NCBI GenBank assembly: GCA_016794525.1
Contig: JAEUJY010000064.1
Coordinates: 1-40,000 of the forward strand
Length of the DNA: 40,000 bases
Origin: Myxococcales bacterium
GTDB lineage: Bacteria > Myxococcota_A > Polyangia > Haliangiales > Haliangiaceae
Direction of reading: 5' to 3'
Under the pieces are notes generated by a model, which did no database searches, was not told the DNA's origin, and saw nothing but the letters and a program-made list of their open reading frames with translations. A program made the position numbers and the translations under genes. Position 1 is the stretch's first letter. Every line of letters starts with the position of its first letter. Below, one piece after another: positions 1 through 11,101 of the stretch.

Positions 1-687
1 CTGACGCTCGACTTCGAGCCGGCGGCGCCGACCGCCGACCTCGGCGGCGCCAACCGCGCGCCCACCGTCGAGCTGCCCCGGGTGCGCAGCGGCGGCAGCC
101 CGCGCGGCGACGTCGCGGCGCGCTTCGACGACAGCGGCATCGCGGTCGAGGAGCTCAAGCTGCCGCCGCCGCCCAGCCGGTCGCAGCCGGTCGACGACGA
201 CGAGCCGGCCCGGCCCCGCGCGCGCAACGCCACCGGCGGCGGCGTCGCGCTCCTGGCCGAGGCCGACCGCGATCGCCGCCCCGGCGAGTCGGTCGACGAC
301 ACCGCCCGCCGGCGGATCACCTGGCTGATCGATCGGGCCCGCGCCGCGGCCGGCGCCGGCGAGCACGACGTCGCGACGCTGGCGATCGATCTGGCGCTGG
401 CCGAGTCGCCCGACAGCGCGGTCGCGCAGAAGCTGATCCACAAGCACCGCGACACGCTGCTCGACTGCTACTACAAGTCGTTCGGCTCGCTCGAGCGCCG
501 GCCCACCGTCGTCGGCGACATGACCGCGGTCGGCGGGCTCGAGCCGCGGGCCGCGTTCCTGTGTTCGCGGATCGACGGCATGCTGACGTTCGACGAGTTG
601 CTCGACGTGGCCGGCATGGGGCGCCTCGAGGCCTGCCGCCACCTGGCGCTGTTGATCCGCCGCGGGCTGGTGGGGAGCCAGGGGTGA
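1..687 (+). CDS. Hypothetical protein, C-terminal part (cut by window edge)
   Basis: The reading frame is open from the first base of the window, so the true start lies upstream. The visible first 120 residues are low-complexity, rich in Ala, Pro, Arg and Asp, and look disordered. The last 90 or so are better ordered, with a helical stretch followed by a compact block in which 'AAFLCSRIDG', 'LTFDELLDVAGM' and 'ACRHLALLIRRGLV' can be read. That block resembles the small winged-helix-like tail often seen at the end of myxobacterial signalling proteins, but I cannot assign a function. The stop is 4 bases before the next gene's ATG, so the two are probably one transcription unit with the FHA/sigma-54 activator. 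Confidence 0.7.
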   Translation: MTLDFEPAAPTADLGGANRAPTVELPRVRSGGSPRGDVAARFDDSGIAVEELKLPPPPSRSQPVDDDEPARPRARNATGGGVALLAEADRDRRPGESVDDTARRRITWLIDRARAAAGAGEHDVATLAIDLALAESPDSAVAQKLIHKHRDTLLDCYYKSFGSLERRPTVVGDMTAVGGLEPRAAFLCSRIDGMLTFDELLDVAGMGRLEACRHLALLIRRGLVGSQG

Positions 688-691
688 GCCG

Positions 692-2050
<1,359 letters not shown>

Positions 2051-2089
2051 CCGCGCGTCGGCGAGGCGACCTCGGGGGCTCCGCGGTAC

Positions 2090-2107
2090 GGCCTGATCGC
2101 GCGCCGA

Positions 2108-2114
<7 letters not shown>
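2090..2114. terminator. Stem-loop between convergent genes
   Basis: A perfect 10-bp stem (GGCCTGATCG with CGATCAGGCC) encloses a 5-base loop. It lies between the sigma-54 activator (+) and the coaE fusion gene (-) and overlaps the stop codon of the latter. There is no T-run on either side, so a role as a bidirectional terminator is inferred from position and symmetry. Confidence 0.6.
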
Positions 2115-3826
<1,712 letters not shown>

Positions 3827-3896
3827 GCCCGTGGCGTACCACGGCCGCGCGTCGTCGTGGTGGACCCACGCCGGCGGGCGTGGGATAGGTGTCCCG

Positions 3897-4499
3897 ATGC
3901 GCCCCCGCGCCGCCCGCTACCTCACCTCGGCCACGCGCCCCGCCGAGTTCCCCGCCGCCGATCTCCCCGAGATCGCGTTCGCGGGGCGCTCGAACGTCGG
4001 CAAGTCGTCGCTGATCAACACCCTGGCCGGCGTGTCGGGCCTGGCGCGCACCTCGCGCACGCCCGGCCGCACCCGGCTGCTCAACTGGTTCCGCATCGAC
4101 CTGCCCAAGGCCACCCACGGCAACGACGCGGTGTACTTCGTCGACCTGCCGGGCTACGGCTTCGCCTCGGTCGATCGCTCGATGCGCGCGTCGTGGCGGC
4201 CGCTGATGGAGAGCTACCTCGGCGAGCGATCGACCCTGAAGGTGGTCGCGCTGCTGATCGACATCCGGCGCGGCGTCGAGGACGAGGAGCGCGACTTCGT
4301 GCCGTGGCTGCTCGAGAAGCGCATCACCGTCGTGCCGGTCATCACCAAGGCCGACAAGCTGGGCAAGGCCAAGCGGCTGCCGATCGCCGCGGCGATCCGC
4401 GCCGAGCTGGGTCTGCCCCGGCCGCCGGTGCTGTTCTCGTCGCTCGAGGCCACCGGCGGCGACGAGCTGTGGCGGGCGCTCCTGGCCGGGCTGGCGTGA
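3897..4499 (+). CDS. engB: Ribosome-biogenesis GTPase EngB (YihA/YsxC)
   Basis: This 200-residue GTPase is needed for late assembly of the large ribosomal subunit, and its length is typical of the family. G1 is GRSNVGKS (30-37), the TPGRT of G2 follows, G3 is DLPGYGF (from 83), and G4 is TKAD (150-153) with SSLEATG near the C-terminus as G5. The open frame extends about 110 codons further upstream, but that part is antisense to coaE and lacks family similarity, so the ATG at 3897 is chosen. There is no clear Shine-Dalgarno; a GGGATAGGT lies just upstream. The stop codon overlaps the GTG start of rimI. Confidence 0.95.
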   Translation: MRPRAARYLTSATRPAEFPAADLPEIAFAGRSNVGKSSLINTLAGVSGLARTSRTPGRTRLLNWFRIDLPKATHGNDAVYFVDLPGYGFASVDRSMRASWRPLMESYLGERSTLKVVALLIDIRRGVEDEERDFVPWLLEKRITVVPVITKADKLGKAKRLPIAAAIRAELGLPRPPVLFSSLEATGGDELWRALLAGLA

Positions 4500-4933
4500 C
4501 CGTGGCGGTGGTGAGGCCGGCGGCCTCCGCCGACCTCGACGCCATCGACGAGATCTCGCGGCACTCGTTCAAGGCGCCGTGGCCGCGCCAGACGTTCGTC
4601 GACGAGCTGACCCGCCCCCACGGCCGGCTGGTCGTGGCCGAGGCCGCCGGCGCGATCGTCGGCTACGCCAACTACTGGCTGGTGGTCGACGAGGTCCACC
4701 TGCTGGCGATCGCGGTCCACCCCGATCACCGCCGCCGCGGCCTGGGCGCGGTGCTCCTGGCCGACGTGCTGGCGGCCGGCGCCGACGCCCGGGTCATCAC
4801 GCTCGAGGTGCGCGCCGGCAACGCGCCCGCGATCGCGCTGTACCGCCGCCACGGCTTCGTCGAGGTCGCCACCCGCGGCGGCTACTACGGCGGCGACGGC
4901 GAGGACGCGCTGGTCATGCTGCGCGAGCGCTAG
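4496..4933 (+). CDS. rimI: Ribosomal-protein-alanine N-acetyltransferase (GNAT family)
   Basis: A 145-residue GNAT acetyltransferase, the size of E. coli RimI, which acetylates the N-terminal Ala of ribosomal protein S18. The acetyl-CoA loop is seen in 'VHPDHRRRGLG' (R79-R-R-G-L-G84), and 'NAPAIALYRRHGF' is the usual C-terminal GNAT signature. The substrate is inferred from similarity and from coupling to engB: the GTG start overlaps the engB stop (GTGA), so the two genes are translationally coupled. The N-terminus 'VVRPAASADLDAIDEI' fits the family's normal beginning. Other small GNAT specificities cannot be excluded. Confidence 0.85.
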   Translation: MTVAVVRPAASADLDAIDEISRHSFKAPWPRQTFVDELTRPHGRLVVAEAAGAIVGYANYWLVVDEVHLLAIAVHPDHRRRGLGAVLLADVLAAGADARVITLEVRAGNAPAIALYRRHGFVEVATRGGYYGGDGEDALVMLRER

Positions 4934-4980
4934 CACGCCGCGGCGCGACGGTGCGAAGCAACGTCGTGCCGCGACGTGCT

Positions 4981-5090
<110 letters not shown>

Positions 5091-5091
5091 A

Positions 5092-5128
5092 GGTTGCTTC
5101 GCAACGCCGAAGGCGTTTCGAAGCAACC
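5092..5128. terminator. Strong stem-loop abutting a stop codon
   Basis: A 17-bp stem with one mismatch and a GAA loop. The arms begin GGTTGCTTCG and end CGAAGCAACC. It touches the stop codon of the PEGA protein gene on the minus strand and is a likely terminator. The left arm can also pair with the upstream copy at 4952-4962, so two exclusive structures are possible. Confidence 0.65.
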
Positions 5129-5937
5129 TAGAAATGGCCCATCACCGGCACGGTGTCCGACTCGCGGGTCAGGATCACCGCGGTGGTGACCGCGCCGGCG
5201 ACGACGACGCCGGCGGTGGCGACCACCCACCACTTGCTGTACCAGGCGCTGGCCTTGCCGCCGGGGCGGGTCAGCTCGGCGTCGACGTTGACCTCGGTGT
5301 CGGGCGAGATCTGCACCGACGCGCGGAACGGCGCGAAGCCGGCCTTCTTGATCTCGATCGGGTACCGCGACGGCGCCGGCACGCGGATCGCGTCGATCGG
5401 CGACGTGCCCTTGGACGTGCCGCCGACCCAGATCTCGGCGCCGGCGACGTTGACCTTGATCGCCAGCGTCCCGAAGCGCACGAAGTCCTCGGCCGGCAGC
5501 ACCCGCTCGAGGTAGCCGACCAGATCGTCGTCGGACGGCACGGTGTCGGCGGCCAGCGCCTCGGCGACCCGGCCGTCGACGGTGCCGTCGCCGCTCTTGA
5601 TCCGCTGCAGCGTGAAGATCACGTCGCCCAGCTCGCTGACGCCGACCAGCAGCACCTCGTCGGTGCCGAGCCGCGCGCCGATCGCGCCGATGCACACCGC
5701 GTCGCCGGCGCACTCGACGACCGCCTGATCGAGGCCCTCGCCGTAGCGCTGCCGGGCCTGATCGCCGCCCAGCACCTTGAGCGAGGTGCGGCCGCTGAGC
5801 ACGCCGCCGACCCGACCGCTGATCTCGGGCAGGGCCTTGGTGCCGGAGCGGAACTCCAGCACCGCGGTCGAGCGGCCGCCGGCCGCCGCGGTGCCGGCGC
5901 AGATCGTCAGGAGCGCGAGCGTCAGGGCCAGCTTCAT
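5128..5937 (-). CDS. Exported PEGA-domain protein
   Basis: A 269-residue protein with an N-terminal signal peptide (about residues 1-20, 'LALTLALLTICAGTAAA'). Next is an N-terminal domain with a conserved Cys pair ('ECAGDAVCIGAIGARLG'), a form often seen in myxobacterial PEGA proteins. A PEGA domain at about 160-225 contains 'AEIWVGGTSKGTSPID' and 'YPIEIKKAGF'. A hydrophobic segment near residues 238-258 probably anchors it. PEGA domains are thought to act at the cell surface; no enzymatic role is visible. The ATG overlaps the stop of the upstream lipoprotein gene (ATGA), so the two are one operon and probably one functional unit. Confidence 0.8.
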   Translation of the reverse strand: MKLALTLALLTICAGTAAAGGRSTAVLEFRSGTKALPEISGRVGGVLSGRTSLKVLGGDQARQRYGEGLDQAVVECAGDAVCIGAIGARLGTDEVLLVGVSELGDVIFTLQRIKSGDGTVDGRVAEALAADTVPSDDDLVGYLERVLPAEDFVRFGTLAIKVNVAGAEIWVGGTSKGTSPIDAIRVPAPSRYPIEIKKAGFAPFRASVQISPDTEVNVDAELTRPGGKASAWYSKWWVVATAGVVVAGAVTTAVILTRESDTVPVMGHF

Positions 5938-7610
5938 GGGCGTCCGAACAGGGACGAGGACGACGCGCCCTCGAGGTCGGTGGTGGGCTCGCCGCCGCCG
6001 GCCGGCGCGCAGTGCCACTGCGGCAGCAGGTAGGCCTCGTCGGGATCGAGCTGGCACAGCGACCCCATCTCGAAGCCGGCGCCGGTGTTGTCGCTCTCGC
6101 ACACCGCGCACTTGGTCCGCTGGGTCGACTCGACCGCGCCGGTGCGGGTCGACACCGCCAGCTCCTGCGACAGGTGCAGCACGGTGTTGGGCACCGCGTC
6201 GACGGTGATGTCGCCGAACAGCGGCAGCGTGACGGTGATCTGCACCAGCGGCGCGCGGCCCATCGCGTTCGAGGTCAGCGTGACGATCGAGCCGTCGGGC
6301 GTGACCGACAGCGCCGACACCACCGCCTGGCGCGCCTTCATCGTGCGGTCGATGACGAACTGCTCGCCGTTGTCGGGGCCGAGCGGCTGCTGGATCTCGG
6401 GGAACGTGATCACCCGGTCGAGCAGCGGCGCGGCGCGCAGGTCGAACGCGGCCAGCTGGTGGCGGGCGCCGCTGGCGGTGTAGGGCACGCCGCCCTGGCT
6501 GGCCTGCACCGACGGCACCGTGCCCGCGGCCCACGCGCGATCCTCGCTGGCGGTCACCGCGGTCGGCGCGCACACCACGTCGGGGGCGCCGGTGCACGGG
6601 CTGGCCGCCGCCGCGGTCACCGGGGCGACGACGTCGGGGCCCAGCTCGGTCACGGTGACCCGGTTGCCGCACAGCTCGGCGGCGGCGACGAACGGCCGCT
6701 CGCTGGTGCCGGCGATGTCGGCGACGCCGCCGCCCAGCGGGATGCCGCGGGTGCCGGCCTCGACGACGCCCAACTCGGTCAGGAACAGCGACGACATCAC
6801 GCCGCACTGGCTGGCGATCCGGGCGGGATCGACCAGCGCCACCGCGCTCATCGTGCCGTCGGGCTCGCGGGCGATCGTCACCGCGCCGATCGGCCCGGGG
6901 GCGGTGACCGTGCGGGTGTTGCCGGAGCCGGTGTCGATCACGGTCAGCTCGGCGCCCGCCGCGGCGACCAGGAAGCGGCCGTCGGGCGAGCCGGCCAGGT
7001 CGATCACCGTGCCGTTGATCGTGGCCAGCGGCGCGTCGAGCACGGCGTCGATCGACGAGTCGAGGCGGAAGATCATCCCGCCGGCGGCGACGAACAGATC
7101 GACGCCGGCGGCGGCCACCAGCGACGGGCTCCGCCCGGCCGGCAGCGACACGACGTCGGTGCGGATCACGGCGCCGCCGCGATCGATGCGCAGGAGCCGC
7201 GGGCGCGCCGCGGTGTCGGGGGCCTCGAGGGTCGCCTCGGGGGTCGGCCCGGCGGCGTAGGTGCGCGGGCGGCGGACCGGGATCTGGTAGGTCACGGCGC
7301 CGTCGGCCGAGACCGTCAGCGGCGCCTCGGCGCGGCCGTAGCCGACCATGCCGCCGGCCGAGCCGGTCAGCTCGACGGTCATCCGGCGGTAGTCGTCGAC
7401 CGGCAGCTCGCCGAGATCGAAGCGCCCGTCGCGGACCGGGGCGGTCAGCGTGACCGGATCGCCGTCGACGCGCTCGGCCACCAGCGTGACCTGGGCGACG
7501 TCCTCGGGCTGGGCCGCCGGCTCCTCGGGCAGCGTCAGGACCACCTCGACCGAGCCCTGGCCGCACGCGCCCAGGGCGAGGGCGAAGGCCGAGAGCCGGG
7601 CGCGGGACAT
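5934..7610 (-). CDS. Lipoprotein with probable beta-propeller repeats
   Basis: A 558-residue protein. The signal peptide ends in the lipobox LGAC, with the lipidated Cys at residue 16. The middle contains repeated strands such as 'IDLAGSPDGRFLVAAAGAEL', 'GAVTIAREPDGTMSAVAL' and 'ALSVTPDGSIVTLTS', typical of WD40/NHL-like propellers that monitor or display binding surfaces. Cys residues cluster near the C-terminus (CAVCES, 'LCQLDPDEAY', 'WHCAP'). No known enzyme motif is seen. It is the first gene of a two-gene operon with the PEGA protein. A -10-like TAGCGT lies 6 bases before the ATG with no Shine-Dalgarno. Confidence 0.75.
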   Translation of the reverse strand: MSRARLSAFALALGACGQGSVEVVLTLPEEPAAQPEDVAQVTLVAERVDGDPVTLTAPVRDGRFDLGELPVDDYRRMTVELTGSAGGMVGYGRAEAPLTVSADGAVTYQIPVRRPRTYAAGPTPEATLEAPDTAARPRLLRIDRGGAVIRTDVVSLPAGRSPSLVAAAGVDLFVAAGGMIFRLDSSIDAVLDAPLATINGTVIDLAGSPDGRFLVAAAGAELTVIDTGSGNTRTVTAPGPIGAVTIAREPDGTMSAVALVDPARIASQCGVMSSLFLTELGVVEAGTRGIPLGGGVADIAGTSERPFVAAAELCGNRVTVTELGPDVVAPVTAAAASPCTGAPDVVCAPTAVTASEDRAWAAGTVPSVQASQGGVPYTASGARHQLAAFDLRAAPLLDRVITFPEIQQPLGPDNGEQFVIDRTMKARQAVVSALSVTPDGSIVTLTSNAMGRAPLVQITVTLPLFGDITVDAVPNTVLHLSQELAVSTRTGAVESTQRTKCAVCESDNTGAGFEMGSLCQLDPDEAYLLPQWHCAPAGGGEPTTDLEGASSSSLFGRP

Positions 7611-7616
7611 CGGCCG

Positions 7617-7646
7617 ACGCTATCACCCGCCCGCCGGTCCAAACAA
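7617..7646 (-). promoter_or_regulatory. Promoter of the propeller lipoprotein operon
   Basis: On the minus strand TTGTTT (7646-7641) and TAGCGT (7622-7617) are 18 bases apart. The -10 ends 6 bases before the ATG, so transcription should start at or very near the start codon. Confidence 0.5.
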
Positions 7647-7688
7647 CCGCGCGCCGTGCCAAGGCCCCGCGGGGGGCGCTGATCTGGC

Positions 7689-9527
7689 ATGCTCGGGAGC
7701 GGGCCGCCCGCGGCCTCCGTCTCCATGTCCGTGGTCGTCGAACCCGAAGTCGTGCGCTCCGCCACCGAAGGCGGCGTGGATCACACCGGGCCACGTCCGA
7801 CCGACGTCGGGTTGCCGGCGGTGTTCGGGCGCTACCTGCTGATCCAGCGGCTGTCGCGCGGCGGCATGGGCGAGATCTTCCTCGCCAAGCACGGCCTCGC
7901 CGGCTTCGAGAAGCTGTGCGTGATCAAGAAGGTGCTGCCGAGCCTCGCCGAGGACGCGCAGTTCATCTCGCGCTTCATCGACGAGGCCCAGGTCGCGATC
8001 AAGCTGCACCACGTCAACGTCGCGCAGGTGTTCGAGGTCGGCCGCGTCGGCGACGAGTACTTCCTGGCGCTCGAGTACCTCGAGGGGCGCGACCTGCGCC
8101 GGCTGTTGACGGTGGTGGCGCGCCAGGGCCGGCGCATCCCGCCGCCGATCGCGCTGTTCATCGCCCGCGAGATGGCCAACGGCCTGGCCTACGCGCACCG
8201 CCGCACCAGCAGCGACGGCACGTCGCTGGGGCTGGTGCACTGCGACATCTCCCCGCCCAACGTGCTGGTGTCGTTCGAGGGCGAGACCAAGATCATCGAC
8301 TTCGGCATCGCCAAGAGCGCGCTGCGCGCCACCGCCACCGATCCCAAGATGGGCTTCGGCAAGTTCGGCTACATGGCGCCCGAGCAGCTGGTGCGCGGCG
8401 GCGTCGTCGATCACCGCACCGATCTGTACGCGGTCGGCGCGGTGCTGTTCGAGCTGCTCACCGCCGAGCGGCTGTACGAGGTCGGCGACAACCCCGACTA
8501 CCGCACGCTGGCCCGGCAGGTGGTCAAGGGCGAGCACCGGCTGCCGTCGCAGCTCGACCCGGCGCTCGGCCGGTTCGACGCGCTGGTGCAGAAGGCGCTG
8601 CGGCCGCGGCCCGAGGATCGGTTCCAGACCGCCGCCGAGCTGCGCGACGCCGTGCAGGAGGCGCTGGTGGCGATCGCGCCGACGATCTCGACCGACGCGT
8701 TGGGCTCGTTCCTGCGCGAGGTGTTCGCCGGCGAGATGGCGTCGCAGCGCGAGCTGCTCGATCGCGCGGCGGCGGCGCACCTCGAGGACTTCCGGCAGGA
8801 GCTGACCACCCAGTCGATCGAGACGATCTCGTTCGCGCTGGCCAACATGCCGCTGTACCAGCCGGCCACCGCCGCGGTGCCGCGGGTGCCGGCGCTGCCG
8901 GCCAGCCCGGGCAAGGCGATGGCGCGGGCGTCGTCGTCGGGCGCGTTCGACGCCGGCCCCAGCTCGATCGTCATCGACGACGCGGCGATCTACGCCCGCG
9001 AGCGCGCCGACGCCGCCAGCCGGCGTCGCCGGACGATCATCGCCGCGACCGCCGCCGGCCTGGCCGGGGTCGGCCTGACGCTGGCGTGGGTGCTGACGCG
9101 CGGCGGTGGCGAGCGCCCGCCGCCGGCGATCGCCCAGCCGGTCGTGACCCCGCTCGACGCCGGCCTGCCGCCGGTCGACGCCGCGCCGCCGATCGACGCC
9201 GCCCCGGCGGTGGTGCCGCCGCCGCCGCCGGTCCGCCCGCCCCACGGCGGCACGGGCTCGGGCTCCGCCGTCCGGCCCCCCGGGGGCGGCACCGGCAGCG
9301 CCAAGGACCCACCGCCGCCGTCGGCGCCCGACGAGAGCGCGCTCCGCAGCAAGTTCCAGGCGGTGACCCGCGAGTACCGCGCCTACAAGGCCGAGTTCGG
9401 CCCGCGCCTCGAGAGCGAGTGGACCGACGTCGCGAGCATGGTCGGCCTGCTGTCATCGCCCGAGAAGCGCGCCGCCTTCGACAAGAAGATCGACCGCCTG
9501 CGCGCGATGATGAAGTCGAACCGCTGA
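7689..9527 (+). CDS. Membrane Ser/Thr protein kinase
   Basis: A 612-residue kinase of the bacterial Pkn type. The kinase domain covers about residues 49-325: glycine loop LSRGGMGEIF, Lys80 in VIKK, catalytic loop H184-C-D186 and D204-F-G206. The usual HRD is HCD here, a change common in myxobacterial kinases that removes the Arg sensing activation-loop phosphorylation. A single transmembrane segment is at 449-469. A Pro-rich linker and a short periplasmic tail follow. The likely role is phosphorylation of Ser/Thr on signalling proteins, perhaps FHA partners nearby. The start could also be the ATG at 7725; 7689 is kept for the GGGGGG stretch upstream. Confidence 0.92.
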   Translation: MLGSGPPAASVSMSVVVEPEVVRSATEGGVDHTGPRPTDVGLPAVFGRYLLIQRLSRGGMGEIFLAKHGLAGFEKLCVIKKVLPSLAEDAQFISRFIDEAQVAIKLHHVNVAQVFEVGRVGDEYFLALEYLEGRDLRRLLTVVARQGRRIPPPIALFIAREMANGLAYAHRRTSSDGTSLGLVHCDISPPNVLVSFEGETKIIDFGIAKSALRATATDPKMGFGKFGYMAPEQLVRGGVVDHRTDLYAVGAVLFELLTAERLYEVGDNPDYRTLARQVVKGEHRLPSQLDPALGRFDALVQKALRPRPEDRFQTAAELRDAVQEALVAIAPTISTDALGSFLREVFAGEMASQRELLDRAAAAHLEDFRQELTTQSIETISFALANMPLYQPATAAVPRVPALPASPGKAMARASSSGAFDAGPSSIVIDDAAIYARERADAASRRRRTIIAATAAGLAGVGLTLAWVLTRGGGERPPPAIAQPVVTPLDAGLPPVDAAPPIDAAPAVVPPPPPVRPPHGGTGSGSAVRPPGGGTGSAKDPPPPSAPDESALRSKFQAVTREYRAYKAEFGPRLESEWTDVASMVGLLSSPEKRAAFDKKIDRLRAMMKSNR

Positions 9528-9547
9528 CCCAGCGCTCCAGGATCGCT

Positions 9548-9603
9548 CGCTGCACGATCAGGTTCCCGTCGCGCCGCGCTGCACGATCAGGTTCCCGTCG
9601 CGC
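9548..9603. repeat. 27-bp direct repeat, two copies
   Basis: Two identical 27-base copies (9548-9574 and 9577-9603) beginning CGCTGCACGATCAGG lie two bases apart. They sit between the kinase gene and the 3' end of glnB. No coding frame is supported. Confidence 0.8.
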
Positions 9604-9665
9604 AACCCGCCCGACCGCCGCGCACCAACCGGGCGGCCGGGCGGACAGCCGTCTCGGAGGGGAGG

Positions 9666-9691
9666 CTCGGCGGGGACCTGGCCCCGCCGAG
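9666..9691 (-). terminator. Second stem-loop downstream of glnB
   Basis: A perfect 10-bp stem, CTCGGCGGGG with CCCCGCCGAG, encloses the 6-base loop ACCTGG. It is the second of two tandem stem-loops after glnB on the minus strand. It has no T-run. Confidence 0.6.
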
Positions 9692-9692
9692 G

Positions 9693-9714
9693 GGAGGTTT
9701 GGCGACAAACCTCC
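9693..9714 (-). terminator. Stem-loop abutting the glnB stop codon
   Basis: An 8-bp perfect stem, GGAGGTTT with AAACCTCC, and a 6-base loop end one base before the glnB stop codon. Together with the adjacent GC-rich stem-loop it probably terminates glnB transcription or protects its mRNA end. Confidence 0.6.
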
Positions 9715-10104
<390 letters not shown>

Positions 10105-10140
10105 CTACCTGCACCGCCGCGCCACGGATGCCCCTGGCGC

Positions 10141-10170
10141 TTGTGCCCGCACGCTCACGTGGCCTATAAT
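10141..10170 (+). promoter_or_regulatory. Possible sigma-70 promoter of psd
   Basis: A perfect TATAAT at 10165-10170 stands out in this GC-rich DNA. TTGTGC lies 18 bases upstream at 10141-10146. The distance to the psd ATG is about 55 bases, giving a conventional leader. A TCACGTGG also lies just upstream of the -10. Confidence 0.5.
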
Positions 10171-10225
10171 TCTAGGGTTTCCTGGACGATGGGGCCGATC
10201 CTGGCGTGTGCCCGGCGGTCATCCC

Positions 10226-11101
10226 ATGCCTCCGGGCCCTCGCGTGACCCTCTCCGAGCTTCGCGACCGTGTGACCGTCGGCTCCCTGCGCTGGGCGCCG
10301 ATGTCTGCGTACTCGACCGTCATCGGGGCGACGGCGCGCCGGACCATCCCGCGTCCGCTGCGGGCGCCGCTGTACCGCGCGTTCGCCGCGGCCGTCGGGG
10401 CGCGGCTCGACGAGGTCGGCGCGCCGCTGCCGAGCTTCGCCAGCTTCGGCGACTTCTTTGCCCGGCCGCTGACCGACGGCGCCCGCCCGGTGGCCGCCGC
10501 GCCGCTGGTGGCGCCGTCCGACGGCGCGATCGGCGCCGCCGGGACGATCACCGCCGGGACGCTGATCCAGGCCAAGGGGATCGACTACCGGCTGGATGAT
10601 CTGGTGGTCGACCCCGACCTTGCAGCGGCGCTGCAGGGCGGACAGTTCGCGACGATCTACCTGTCGCCGCGCGACTACCACCGCGTCCACGCCCCGGTGC
10701 GAGGTCGCGTCACCGCGTACCACTACGTGCCGGGCCTGCGCTGGCCGGTCAGCCCCAAGTTCGTCGAGCGCGTCGATCGGCTGTTCGCCGTGAACGAGCG
10801 CGTCGTGATCGAGGTGGCCTCGCCGTGGGGACCGGTCGCGGTGGTGATGGTCGCGGCGACTGGCGTCGGCAACGTCTGGTTGACCCACCTCGGCCACGAC
10901 ACGCGGCCGTGGCGCCGGGCCGGCGCGTACCGCCACGAGGCCGTCGCCGCGTCGGTCGAGCCCGGCGACGAGCTGGGCGCGTTCCTCCTGGGATCGACGG
11001 TCGTGCTGGTCCTGCCGCCCGGCGCGCCGCGCCTCGACCTGCCCGCGGTCGGCGCCAGCGTGCGCTGCGGCGCCGCGCTCACCGCGGACGAGGGGCCATG
11101 A
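10226..11101 (+). CDS. psd: Phosphatidylserine decarboxylase proenzyme
   Basis: A 291-residue proenzyme that converts phosphatidylserine to phosphatidylethanolamine at the membrane. The self-cleavage motif LGST is at about 255-258; cleavage before the Ser makes the pyruvoyl cofactor. Other signatures are 'SFASFGDFFARPL', 'YLSPRDYHRVHAP' and 'VGATGVGN'-like 'VAATGVGNVWL'. The size equals that of the E. coli enzyme. A GTG at 10208 is an alternative start; the ATG at 10226 fits the family better. The stop overlaps the ATG of the following methyltransferase gene (ATGA), so the two are translationally coupled, which is unusual for psd. Confidence 0.93.
   Translation: MPPGPRVTLSELRDRVTVGSLRWAPMSAYSTVIGATARRTIPRPLRAPLYRAFAAAVGARLDEVGAPLPSFASFGDFFARPLTDGARPVAAAPLVAPSDGAIGAAGTITAGTLIQAKGIDYRLDDLVVDPDLAAALQGGQFATIYLSPRDYHRVHAPVRGRVTAYHYVPGLRWPVSPKFVERVDRLFAVNERVVIEVASPWGPVAVVMVAATGVGNVWLTHLGHDTRPWRRAGAYRHEAVAASVEPGDELGAFLLGSTVVLVLPPGAPRLDLPAVGASVRCGAALTADEGP

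Noticed and set aside
10150-10165. Single CACGTG near psd as another parS site
   Set aside because: Only the central hexamer matches; the flanking bases are not palindromic.
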